DNA of 32,809 bases from DAOTEJ01 sp035454085. GTDB taxonomy: Bacteria; Pseudomonadota; Gammaproteobacteria; Burkholderiales; Burkholderiaceae_F. Shown here piece by piece: positions 8,248-15,761 of the stretch. Positions within the stretch are counted from its first letter, which is position 1. Every line of letters begins with the position of its first letter. The stretch is from positions 1-32,809 of the forward strand of contig DAOTEJ010000024.1 of NCBI GenBank assembly GCA_035454085.1, read 5' to 3'. The notes below the pieces were generated by a model. It saw only the letters and a program-made list of their open reading frames with translations. It was not told where the DNA came from and did no database searches. A program made the position numbers and the translations under genes.

Positions 8248-9090
8248 ATGGCCGCCGTCGCCCCGCACCGCCTCACCCCGCCCGAGCGCGATCCCGCCTG
8301 GCTGCGCCGGGTGGGCTGGATGCTCGCCTGCGCGGTGCTGCTCTGGCCCCTGCTGGTGGCCACCGAGTTCCAGCCCTGGCTGCTCGTCCAGCCCGACAAC
8401 CTCAAGGTGACCCGCCAGTTCCTGGCGAGCTTCCTGCCGCCGGCGCACTCGGCCGAGTTCCTCGCCATGGTGGCGCGCGAGACCTGGCGCACCGTGGCCA
8501 TCGCCACCGCGGGCATGACGCTGGCGCTGGTGCTGGCGGTGCCGCTGACGCTGCTGTCGACGCGGGTGCTGTCGATCTCCGCGCTGGCGGGGCGCATGGC
8601 CGCCCTGCCCTTCGCGGCGCGCCAGGCGGTGCGCTGGCTGCTGATCGTGCTGCGCAGCGTGCCGGAACTGGTCTGGGCGCTGGTGTTCGTGCGCGTCGTG
8701 GGTCTCGGCCCCACGGCCGGCGTTCTGGCCATCGCGCTGACCTACGGCGGCATGCTGGGCAAGGTCTACGGCGAGATCCTCGAAAGCGGTGAGGCGCACG
8801 TCACCCAGACCCTGCTGCGCAACGGCGCCTCGCGCCTGCAGGCCTTCTTCTACGGCCTGCTGCCGGGCAACGCCGCCGAACTCACCAGCTACACGGTCTA
8901 CCGCTGGGAGTGCGCGATTCGCAGCTCGGTGGTGCTGGGCTTCGTGGGCGCGGGCGGCCTGGGCCAGCAACTCGACAACTCGATGAAGATGTTCAACGGC
9001 GGCGAGGTGCTCACCATGCTGCTCGTGTTCCTGGCGCTGGTGGCGTTTGCCGACGCCGTCAGCGCGCGGCTGCGGGAGGCCCTCGCATGA
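8248..9090 (+). CDS. ABC importer permease 1, PhnE-like
   Basis: A 280-residue inner-membrane permease with about six hydrophobic segments (first about residues 24-38, MLACAVLLWPLLVA). The cytoplasmic coupling region and family hallmarks are LRSVPELVWALVFVRVVGLGP, then YRWECAIRSSVVLGFVGAGGLG near residues 217-238. It ends with an ATGA overlap into the second permease, so the two are translationally coupled and probably form a heterodimeric channel. Confidence 0.87.
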   Translation: MAAVAPHRLTPPERDPAWLRRVGWMLACAVLLWPLLVATEFQPWLLVQPDNLKVTRQFLASFLPPAHSAEFLAMVARETWRTVAIATAGMTLALVLAVPLTLLSTRVLSISALAGRMAALPFAARQAVRWLLIVLRSVPELVWALVFVRVVGLGPTAGVLAIALTYGGMLGKVYGEILESGEAHVTQTLLRNGASRLQAFFYGLLPGNAAELTSYTVYRWECAIRSSVVLGFVGAGGLGQQLDNSMKMFNGGEVLTMLLVFLALVAFADAVSARLREALA

Positions 9091-9926
9091 GCCGCCGCCC
9101 GAACGCGCAGCACGCCGCCAACCCGCCCTACCGCCTGCCGCCGCCGATGTTCGACGCGCGCTGCCAGGCCTGCTGGATCACGGCCGGGGTGCTGGTGCTG
9201 GTGATCGCCAGCTTCTGGAGCCTCGACCTGCGCTGGGCGGAGTTCGTCTCGCTCGATGCGCTGCGCAGCATGGGCCGCTTTGTGGGCGAGTTCTTCCCGC
9301 CGGACCTGTCGCCCGAGTTCGTCGCCAAGGTCGCACGTGGCACCTGGGAGACGCTGGCCATGTCGGGGCTGGGCACCCTGCTCGCGGCGGTCGCGGGTCT
9401 GGCGCTGGCGCTGCCCGCGAGCCGCCATCACGCCGGCAGCCCGGCGTGGCTGCGCGCGGCCACGCGCCTAGTGCTCAACGGCATGCGCTCGATCCCGGAA
9501 CTCGTCTGGGCGGGGCTGCTGGTGATCGCCGCGGGGCTGGGACCCTTCGCCGGCACGCTGGCCCTGGCCGCGCACACCACCGGCGTGCTCGGCCGGCTGT
9601 TCGCCGAGGCAATCGAGAACGCGCCGCCCGGCCCGGGTGCAGCCCTGCGCGCACAGGGCGTGGGCAGCGGCCGCGTCTTCCTCTATGCCACCCTGCCGCA
9701 GGTGGTGCCGCAACTGATGAGCTACTCGCTCTACCGCTGGGAAAACAACATTCGCGCCGCGGCCGTGCTCGGCGTGGTCGGCGCAGGCGGCCTGGGGCAG
9801 TTGCTGGTGTTCCACATGGGCCTGTTCCAGATGGGCAAGACGGCGACCGTGCTCGCCGCCATGCTGCTGCTCGTGGCGCTGGTCGATGCGCTGAGCTACG
9901 CGTCGCGCCGCGTCCTGACCCGCTGA
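9087..9926 (+). CDS. ABC importer permease 2, PhnE-like
   Basis: A 279-residue permease, similar in layout to the preceding one: MRSIPELVWAGLLVIAAGLGP and YRWENNIRAAAVLGVVGAGG repeat the same hallmarks, so the two genes look like an ancient duplication. ATG at 9087 overlaps the upstream stop (ATGA). It is the last gene of the importer operon; 121 bases follow before the TIR gene. Confidence 0.87.
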   Translation: MSRRPNAQHAANPPYRLPPPMFDARCQACWITAGVLVLVIASFWSLDLRWAEFVSLDALRSMGRFVGEFFPPDLSPEFVAKVARGTWETLAMSGLGTLLAAVAGLALALPASRHHAGSPAWLRAATRLVLNGMRSIPELVWAGLLVIAAGLGPFAGTLALAAHTTGVLGRLFAEAIENAPPGPGAALRAQGVGSGRVFLYATLPQVVPQLMSYSLYRWENNIRAAAVLGVVGAGGLGQLLVFHMGLFQMGKTATVLAAMLLLVALVDALSYASRRVLTR

Positions 9927-9943
9927 CGCACGCGCGCATCGCC

Positions 9944-9971
9944 GGCGCGCGCCGACTTGGGCGCGCGCGCC
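9944..9971 (+). repeat. GC-rich inverted repeat after the importer operon
   Basis: GGCGCGCGCC (9944-9953) can pair with GGCGCGCGCGCC (9960-9971) across a short loop. It lies 18 bases after the permease stop and could stop or stabilise transcripts, but it has no T-run and is in very GC-rich sequence, so chance is possible. Confidence 0.3.
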
Positions 9972-10047
9972 TTGACCCTCGCGGCAGGGCGCCGGACCAT
10001 GGCCACTTCGGCGGCCGCACCGCGGCACCTCTCGGGGCACGGGACAC

Positions 10048-11265
10048 ATGTCTGGCTCCACCACCATCTTCCTGAGCTACAACGAACGCGATCGCGAGCG
10101 CGCCGCGAGCGTCGTGCGCCTGCTCGAGGGTAGCGGCTGGACCGTGTGGTGGGACCGGCGCATCCCCGCCGGCCGCACCTGGCGCGACGTGCTCGCCGAC
10201 GCGCTGGCGCGCATGGACTGCATGGTCGTGCTCTGGTCGCGCAATTCGATCGACAGCGACTGGGTGTGCGAAGAAGCCTCCGAAGGCCAGCGCCTGGGCA
10301 AGCTCGTGCCGGTGGCGCTCGATGCCGTGCTGCCGCCGGTGGGCTTCCGCCAGATCCAGGCAGCCGACCTTTCGAAGTGGGACGGCTCCCCGCAGGACGC
10401 CGCCGCGCGCCAGTTGCTCGCGGATCTCGCGGCGCACGTGCGCGAGGCGCCCCGGCCCGATCTGTCGGACCAGATCGACGACGAGGCGCGACGCCGTGGT
10501 GCCGCGCCTGCGGCCACGCCACCCGAGGCCAGTCTCAGCGAACTGCGCAGCCGGATGCTCACCGCCCCGGACGCGACGGCACTGCAGCGCATCGTCTGGG
10601 AGCTCGAGAAGCTGCAACGCGAGTGGCCCGACTGGCTCGACGCTCGCGCCCTGCGCGCGCAGTTGGACGAGGCGGTGGCGCGGGCGCAGCGCGCGCCAGC
10701 CAGCGCCGCGCCGCGCCCACCCGCCCCGGCCCCCACGGGTGGCGCGCCGCGCTGGCTGCTGGGCGCCGCACTCGCCCTCGCACTGTTGGGCCTGCTCGCG
10801 TGGTGGCTGTGGCGACCCGTTCCCGCTGACGATGCGAAGTCAGCGCCACCGGCGGCGACCGAAACGCAGCGCCCCCCGGAAGGCAGCAACGCGCCGGCGC
10901 CGCCGCCGCAGCGCGACACGCGCTCCGATGCGCGACCCGAGGCAGGTCCGGCGGTGCGTCCGGATGCGCAGGAGCAGCCACGGCCAGAGGCCCCGCGCAC
11001 CGACGGCGCCGCCGGCACGATTACGGGGCCCGCCGACGCGGCGCGCCCACAGCCTGCCGCGCCCGGCGGGCTGTCGGTTCAGCCCTCGCCTGCCCCGCCG
11101 GTCGGTGCCGCGCCCATCAAGCTGCCGCTGACCAAGACCGCTCCGAGCACCACCGGCAAGTCGCCGGCGCTCGCGCGTTGCTCGGACCTCAACAGCCGCC
11201 TGAGCCTGGGCGAGCCGCTGACCGCGGCCGACCGTGCGTGGCTGCAAAAGGAGTGCCCGCCATGA
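10048..11265 (+). CDS. TIR-domain single-pass membrane protein
   Basis: A 405-residue protein. Residues 5 to about 135 are a TIR_2-type domain: IFLSYNERDRERA, WTVWWDRRIPAG, then SIDSDWVCEEA. In the last motif the Glu near 76 sits where NAD-cleaving TIR domains have their catalytic Glu. After a helical stretch (165-215) and a proline-rich linker there is one membrane segment (about 236-255, WLLGAALALALLGLLAWWLW). A low-complexity Pro/Ala region follows to about 370, then a short C-terminal motif with two Cys (ARCSDLNSRLSLGEPL...KECPP). The TIR part should be cytoplasmic and the tail periplasmic. The stop overlaps the lipoprotein start (ATGA). NADase activity or signalling is inferred only. Confidence 0.8.
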   Translation: MSGSTTIFLSYNERDRERAASVVRLLEGSGWTVWWDRRIPAGRTWRDVLADALARMDCMVVLWSRNSIDSDWVCEEASEGQRLGKLVPVALDAVLPPVGFRQIQAADLSKWDGSPQDAAARQLLADLAAHVREAPRPDLSDQIDDEARRRGAAPAATPPEASLSELRSRMLTAPDATALQRIVWELEKLQREWPDWLDARALRAQLDEAVARAQRAPASAAPRPPAPAPTGGAPRWLLGAALALALLGLLAWWLWRPVPADDAKSAPPAATETQRPPEGSNAPAPPPQRDTRSDARPEAGPAVRPDAQEQPRPEAPRTDGAAGTITGPADAARPQPAAPGGLSVQPSPAPPVGAAPIKLPLTKTAPSTTGKSPALARCSDLNSRLSLGEPLTAADRAWLQKECPP

Positions 11266-12533
11266 AATCGAACCTGCCTGCGCTCGTCGCCCTGATCCTG
11301 CCGCTCGCGGCGTGCCAGTCACCCGCGCCATCCGGCCCGGGGCCAGCGGCGGATGCGCCCGCGCTTGCCGTGGCGCCGGCTCCCGCGCCAGCGCCAGCGC
11401 CCGCGCCGGCGGCGCCGCCCCCGCCGATCCGCCCTTACGACGAGGCGGTGCTGGCGGCCGCCACCCAGCTCTTTGGCGCGGCGCCGGCACCCGTGGGGGC
11501 CACGCCGCTGCTGATCGACCCGCTGATCGACGGCGTGACGGGCGCGCAGACCCGTGCCACGCAGGACATGGGCACGCGCATCGCCGAACTCGTGAAGAAG
11601 CGCTACCCGCTCTACGAGGTCAAGCCCTTCTCGGCGGCCAACGTGCAACGCGCGCCGGTCGTGCTGATCGGCACCTTCACCGGCGTCAACGCGCAGCGCC
11701 AGACCGCGGGCGAGCGCTCGGCCTACCGCATCTGCCTGGCGCTGATCGACCTCAAGACCGGCCGCATCCTGAGCAAGGGGCTGGCCTTCGCCGATCCCAA
11801 GGGCGTGGACCCGACCCCGCTGCTCTACTACCAGGACAGCCCCGCGAGCACCGACGATCCGGCCACACTGGGCTACATCCGCACCTGCCAGGGCACCAAG
11901 GCCGGCGAGCCGATCAACCCGATGTACGTCGACCGGGTGCTGGCCGCGGCCCAGATCGCCGAGGGCATCGAGGCCTACAACGCGCGGCGCTACGCCGACG
12001 CGCTGGCGCTCTACGAGGCCGCGGCGCGGACCCCGGCCGGCGGCCAGCTGCGCGTCTACAACGGCATCTATCTTGCCAACGCGCGGCTGGGCCGGCGTGC
12101 CGCCGCCGACGAAGCCTTCGCGCAGTTGGTGCGCTACTCGCTCGAGCAGCGGCGACTGGCGGTGAAGTTCCTCTTCCGCCCCGGGACCGCGACCTTCGTG
12201 AGCGATCCGGCAATCGCCGGCCCCTACCCCGACTGGCTGCGCCAGATCGCCCAGCAGACGGTGCGCGCCTCGGCCTGCCTCGAGATCGTGGGCCACACCA
12301 GCGCCACGGGCGCCGCGGCGATCAACGAGCGGCTTTCGCTGCTACGCGCCGAGGAGGTCAAGCGCCGCCTCGAGGCCGATGCGCCCGCTCTGGCGGGACG
12401 ACTCCTGGCGCGCGGCGCAGGATCGAGCGACATGAAGGTGGGCAATGGCCGCGACGACGCCTCGGACGCGCTCGACCGGCGGGTGGAATTCGTGGTGCTC
12501 GACTGCGGCACGGTCGGCAGCCGCCGCGCTTGA
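11262..12533 (+). CDS. OmpA-family outer-membrane lipoprotein with FlgO-like and TPR-like regions
   Basis: A 423-residue lipoprotein: LILPLAACQS gives a lipobox with Cys 18, followed by an Ala-Pro repeat tether (about 36-58). Residues about 60-230 resemble FlgO/CsgG-type domains (LLIDPLIDGV, MGTRIAELVKKRYPLYEV, VLIGTFTGV). Residues about 240-300 look like a TPR-type helical pair (AYNARRYADALALYEAAAR). The C-terminal 110 residues are OmpA-like, the peptidoglycan-binding fold (FRPGTATF, LEIVGHTSATGA, NERLSLLRAEEVKRRL, DALDRRVEF). ATG at 11262 has AAAGGAG 9 bases upstream and overlaps the TIR gene stop, so the two are coupled and may work across the envelope. Confidence 0.82.
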   Translation: MKSNLPALVALILPLAACQSPAPSGPGPAADAPALAVAPAPAPAPAPAPAAPPPPIRPYDEAVLAAATQLFGAAPAPVGATPLLIDPLIDGVTGAQTRATQDMGTRIAELVKKRYPLYEVKPFSAANVQRAPVVLIGTFTGVNAQRQTAGERSAYRICLALIDLKTGRILSKGLAFADPKGVDPTPLLYYQDSPASTDDPATLGYIRTCQGTKAGEPINPMYVDRVLAAAQIAEGIEAYNARRYADALALYEAAARTPAGGQLRVYNGIYLANARLGRRAAADEAFAQLVRYSLEQRRLAVKFLFRPGTATFVSDPAIAGPYPDWLRQIAQQTVRASACLEIVGHTSATGAAAINERLSLLRAEEVKRRLEADAPALAGRLLARGAGSSDMKVGNGRDDASDALDRRVEFVVLDCGTVGSRRA

Positions 12534-12623
12534 CCGGCGACAAGAGCCCGCAGGCCGAGTCGCGGCAGCCTCGGGGCAGAGGCGGCGACCCTGGCCGCGC
12601 TCCCGACCTCGCCGTCATCAAGC

Positions 12624-13046
12624 ATGTGCTCCAGCCAGTCACCCGCCGACCCGCGCCGCGCGCCGCTCGACGCCTTCTGCGCCGCGTGGAACGCGCACGA
12701 CATGCGCGCCTTCGGGCGGCTCTTCACGCCCGCCGCGGACTTCGTCAATGCCTTCGGCACCTGGTGGCGCGGGCGCGAGGCAATCGAGGCGGCCCACGCC
12801 GCCACTCACGGTGACGTGTTCGGCACGAGCACGCTCGCCTTCGAGGACGTCGAGTTGCGCGAACTCGCGCCCGGGCTGGCGCTGGCGCGCGCCCACTGGC
12901 ACCTGCGCGGCCAGACGCGTCGCAATGGCGAGGCGGCCACACCGCGCAGCGGGCGCCTGATCTTCGTCCTGCGCGAAACCGAGGGCGCGTGGCTGATCGA
13001 GGCCGCGCAGAACACCGACATCGCGCCCCGGCCCGTGCCCGACTGA
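12624..13046 (+). CDS. NTF2-like (SnoaL/SgcJ-type) small protein
   Basis: A 140-residue protein with the alpha+beta barrel pattern of the SgcJ/EcaC or DUF4440 families: LDAFCAAWNAHDMRAFGRLF, FVNAFGTWWRGREAIEAAHAA, LALARAHWHLRG and FVLRETEGAWLIEAAQNTD. Members are ligand-binding or of unknown activity. It lies 90 bases after the lipoprotein gene on the same strand, without a clear ribosome site, and converges on the DUF2788 gene. Confidence 0.75.
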   Translation: MCSSQSPADPRRAPLDAFCAAWNAHDMRAFGRLFTPAADFVNAFGTWWRGREAIEAAHAATHGDVFGTSTLAFEDVELRELAPGLALARAHWHLRGQTRRNGEAATPRSGRLIFVLRETEGAWLIEAAQNTDIAPRPVPD

Positions 13047-13066
13047 ACGAGCCGGCCGGCGGCGGC

Positions 13067-13276
13067 CTACTCCATGAAGTACTGCATCACGGTCTTGGCG
13101 ACGAAACCCAGCAGCCCGAAAGCGAGCACGAAGAAGAGCACGAAGGTGCCCAGCCGCCCGGCCTTGGAGTCGCGCGCCAGCCGCCAGATGATGAAGAGCA
13201 TGAAGGCGATGAAGCCGCCCACGCCCCAGGTGAGGCCGAAGTGGGCGATCTGCTCTTCCGTGTAGCCGAAGACCAT
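13067..13276 (-). CDS. DUF2788 small inner-membrane protein
   Basis: A 69-residue protein with two membrane segments (about 18-32 and 46-62), matching the small DUF2788 family: FGYTEEQIAHFGLTWGVGG, then FIIWRLARDSKAGRLGTFVL and FGLLGFVAKTVMQYF. The function of the family is unknown. It is 26 bases downstream of the DUF2189 gene on the same strand, so the two are likely co-transcribed. Confidence 0.78.
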   Translation of the reverse strand: MVFGYTEEQIAHFGLTWGVGGFIAFMLFIIWRLARDSKAGRLGTFVLFFVLAFGLLGFVAKTVMQYFME

Positions 13277-13302
13277 CGTGAAGCGCCCGGCCTTCCTGGT
13301 GC

Positions 13303-14097
13303 TCAGTGACGCAGGGGCAGCGCGGCGGAGTCCACCAGGTCCCGGTAGGCGTGCCAGGCGGCACAGCCCAGCACCGGGACGCTGAGGACGAAGCCCAGCA
13401 TCCCGGTGAGGATCGACAGGAGCGTCGCCAGCATGATGATCGCGGCCCACAGGCCGGTGGCCACCGGGTTGTCGCCCACCGCGCGCACGCTGGTGAGCAG
13501 CGCGCGCCGCAGCCCCACGCGGCGCTCGAGCATGAGCGGCGCGGACACCGCGGTCAGCGCGAACACCAGCGCCGCGCCCAGGCCACCGAGCATGGTCCAC
13601 ATCAGAAACAGCAGGTCGCCCTGGCCGCGCACCACGTAACGCAGGAAGGCCACCGGATCGCCGACCGGCGCCTTGACGAAGAGCGCGAAGAGCAGCGCCG
13701 AGACTGCGACCCAGGCCGTGGCTGCAACGAGCAGCACCAGACCGAGTTGCACCAAGGGGCGCGTGCCGCGCCGCCACGCCTCGGCGCAGTCGGCCAGGGA
13801 GGGCCGGCGCCCGAGTTCCGTCAGGCGCGAGGCCTCGTACAGGCCGGTCACGAGGATCGGTCCGACCAGCACGAAACCCGAGAAGGCACCCGGCACCAGC
13901 CAGGGCCAACGCATGCCGAGCACCGCGACCACCCAGCCGGCCAGCGCCACGAGCACCCCATGCAGCAGCGTGGGCACCGGCGCGGCCAGCACGTCGCGCA
14001 CCCCGCGAGCGACCCATTGCAGCGGCCTCGTGGCCGGCACGAGGAAGACCGGGGGCAGGTCGGGTTCGACGTAGGGCAGGGACACCGACGAGGGCAT
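13303..14097 (-). CDS. DUF2189-family integral membrane protein
   Basis: A 264-residue protein with about six membrane segments (for example VLVALAGWVVAVLGM and LGLVLLVAATAWVAVSALLF). It has the DUF2189 hallmarks: GPILVTGLYEASR and a conserved loop VSAPLMLERRVGLRRALLTS followed by a NPVATGLWA segment. The ATG at 14097 has GGAG 8 bases upstream, which supports it over an upstream in-frame Met at 14226. The function is unknown. 174 bases without features separate it from the caspase-fold gene. Confidence 0.8.
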   Translation of the reverse strand: MPSSVSLPYVEPDLPPVFLVPATRPLQWVARGVRDVLAAPVPTLLHGVLVALAGWVVAVLGMRWPWLVPGAFSGFVLVGPILVTGLYEASRLTELGRRPSLADCAEAWRRGTRPLVQLGLVLLVAATAWVAVSALLFALFVKAPVGDPVAFLRYVVRGQGDLLFLMWTMLGGLGAALVFALTAVSAPLMLERRVGLRRALLTSVRAVGDNPVATGLWAAIIMLATLLSILTGMLGFVLSVPVLGCAAWHAYRDLVDSAALPLRH

Positions 14098-14271
14098 CGA
14101 TGGGCTCCGTTGGCGGCTGCGCGGGCAGGGCCCCGCGATCAGGCGTGCCGACCGCGCGGCGGCCGGTGCGGCGAGCTTAGCCGAGAGCGCGCTTCGTACC
14201 GCAGCGAAGCCCGCGGCCTGTTGCATCCGCGCGGCAGGGGTCTGCCCGATCGGGGCAGCGCGCCGCGCTCG

Positions 14272-15087
14272 TCAAGCGAACACGCGGCGCTTCTTGCTCT
14301 CGGGTCTGCCCTCGAGCTGAGGGTGCTGCGGGTACCCGGCCTCGTCCAGCAGCTCGCGCAGGCGCGCGTGCAACTGTGCCCAGGTGAGCTCGCCGTCGGC
14401 TTCCTCGATGGCGCGCAGGGCGAAGTAGCTCATCGCACCGTGGCTGCGTCCATCGAAGCGCGCGTCGTACGAATACTCGCGCGGGCTGCAGCCCGACAGC
14501 AGCAGCTCCTTCATCCCGGCCTGCGGCAGGGCGCTCGCACTGCCGCGCTTCTTCGCCTTCCAGGGGTCGGCCAGCACCCGCCTGCCGATGGCCGCCGGAT
14601 TCAGGAAACGGGCGCGGCGCTCGTCGCCCGCCGGCGCAGCCGCAGTGCCCGTCGCCGCGCCGGCCCGCGTGATCGTGCCCGAGTGGCAGTTGTCGGCAAT
14701 CATGGTGAAGCTCACACCCTCGGGCAGGCGGGCGAAGCGCACGCGCAGCTCGTCGTCGAGGATCAGGCCGTCCGCGGCATCGAAGGGGCAAAGTGCTTCG
14801 TCGTAGGCCTCGTCGCCCGACTCGTCGGCCACGTAGGTGCCATGCGAGGAATTCGTGAACACGAGCTGGTCACCCGCGCGTGCTCCCGCCAGCAGCCAGT
14901 CCAGCCCCGCGAGGATGCCGGCTCGCGTGGCCTCGGCATCCAGCAGCACGCGTACCCCTGCAGGGGGAAAGTCGTAGCGTTCACGCAGCAGCTGCGCCCA
15001 GGCGCGCGCGTCGTTGACGCAGCCGGCCAGGTCGTTGTCAGTGCCCGGATAGTCGTTGATCCCCACGCACAGTGCCCGCTTGGCCAT
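14272..15087 (-). CDS. Caspase-fold (metacaspase, peptidase C14) protein
   Basis: A 271-residue single-domain caspase-like protease. The start RALCVGINDYPGTDNDLAGC is typical of metacaspases. The catalytic dyad is His near 82 (NSSHGTYV) and Cys near 134 (IADNCHSGT), and the acidic stretch DEALCPFD (about 97-103) fits an S1 pocket for basic residues. A C-terminal region with LLLSGCSPREYSYDA and SHGAMSYFAL completes the fold. GGGAGG lies 6 bases before the ATG. There is no signal peptide, so it is cytoplasmic. It is 86 bases downstream of the SLOG-like gene on the same strand. Substrate and trigger are unknown. Confidence 0.88.
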   Translation of the reverse strand: MAKRALCVGINDYPGTDNDLAGCVNDARAWAQLLRERYDFPPAGVRVLLDAEATRAGILAGLDWLLAGARAGDQLVFTNSSHGTYVADESGDEAYDEALCPFDAADGLILDDELRVRFARLPEGVSFTMIADNCHSGTITRAGAATGTAAAPAGDERRARFLNPAAIGRRVLADPWKAKKRGSASALPQAGMKELLLSGCSPREYSYDARFDGRSHGAMSYFALRAIEEADGELTWAQLHARLRELLDEAGYPQHPQLEGRPESKKRRVFA

Positions 15088-15173
15088 GGCCGCCTCCCGC
15101 GACGATCGAGTCGGCCCACCCTAGCAGCGCGAGCCCGCGGCGCGCGGGCCGTGGACCCGGCCCGGGCAGGCGA

Positions 15174-15725
15174 TCAGAGGGTGGCCGGGTCGATGCGCCG
15201 CACCGTGCCACCCGCCTGCAGCACGCGCGCCACCATGTCGCGCGTGCCGCCCGGGCCGTCACCTTCGCCGCCGTCCCACAGGCACAGGCAGGCCGGCGGG
15301 GTCGCGCCTTCCAGCGCGGCGGCAAGCATCCAGCGGTTGGCGCGCTCGTAGGCGTCGTCGCCAGCCGGCAGCGGGCCGAGTTCGTCGGGGGCGATGCGCA
15401 CGCGCGTGGCGGGGTGGGCGAGCACGCGCTCGTAGCGTTCGCGCCAGGCGCGGCCCGCGTAATCCACCGAGGTCGCGGCAAATTCGCTGCGCGACTGCGG
15501 CAGGAAGATCTCGAGCCGCGCGCCACGCGCCAACGCGGCCTCGGCAAAGAGCAGATCGCCGCCGCAGGCCCCGCTGCTCAGCGCGCGATCTGCGCGCGCA
15601 AGACCGAGCTCATCGAGGGCCGTGGCGATGCGCTGCGCGGCCGCGCCCGTAGCATGGGCAGGCAGTCGCGCGGACGTGCGACCGGGCCGGTCGATCATGT
15701 GGCCGGAGAAGAGCACGGTGAGCAT
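15174..15725 (-). CDS. SLOG-like Rossmann-fold protein (possible nucleotide sensor)
   Basis: A 183-residue protein with a Rossmann-like pattern: a first strand LTVLFSGHMID, then SSGACGGDLLFAEAALARG (about 50-68), strand LEIFLP, and later CLCLWDGGEGDGPGGTRDM (about 147-164). Gly-rich loops followed by an acidic residue and helix are what SLOG/LOG/DprA-type domains show; these bind nucleotide-derived ligands. The assignment is by motif only and could be wrong at family level. It sits between the EamA transporter (36 bases upstream) and the caspase gene, all on one strand. Confidence 0.6.
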   Translation of the reverse strand: MLTVLFSGHMIDRPGRTSARLPAHATGAAAQRIATALDELGLARADRALSSGACGGDLLFAEAALARGARLEIFLPQSRSEFAATSVDYAGRAWRERYERVLAHPATRVRIAPDELGPLPAGDDAYERANRWMLAAALEGATPPACLCLWDGGEGDGPGGTRDMVARVLQAGGTVRRIDPATL

Positions 15726-15761
15726 CGCGCGAGCTTACCCGCGGGCGCGCGCACGGACCCG

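Noticed and set aside
6513..9926. Phosphonate or phosphite uptake operon
   Set aside because: Sequence class allows it, but no phosphonate or phosphite metabolic genes are near and the locus is otherwise devoted to selenium. Kept as the main alternative rather than the call.
9944..9971. Terminator of the importer operon
   Set aside because: The stem is possible, but the arms are simple GC alternation with no T-run, so it was listed only as a repeat.
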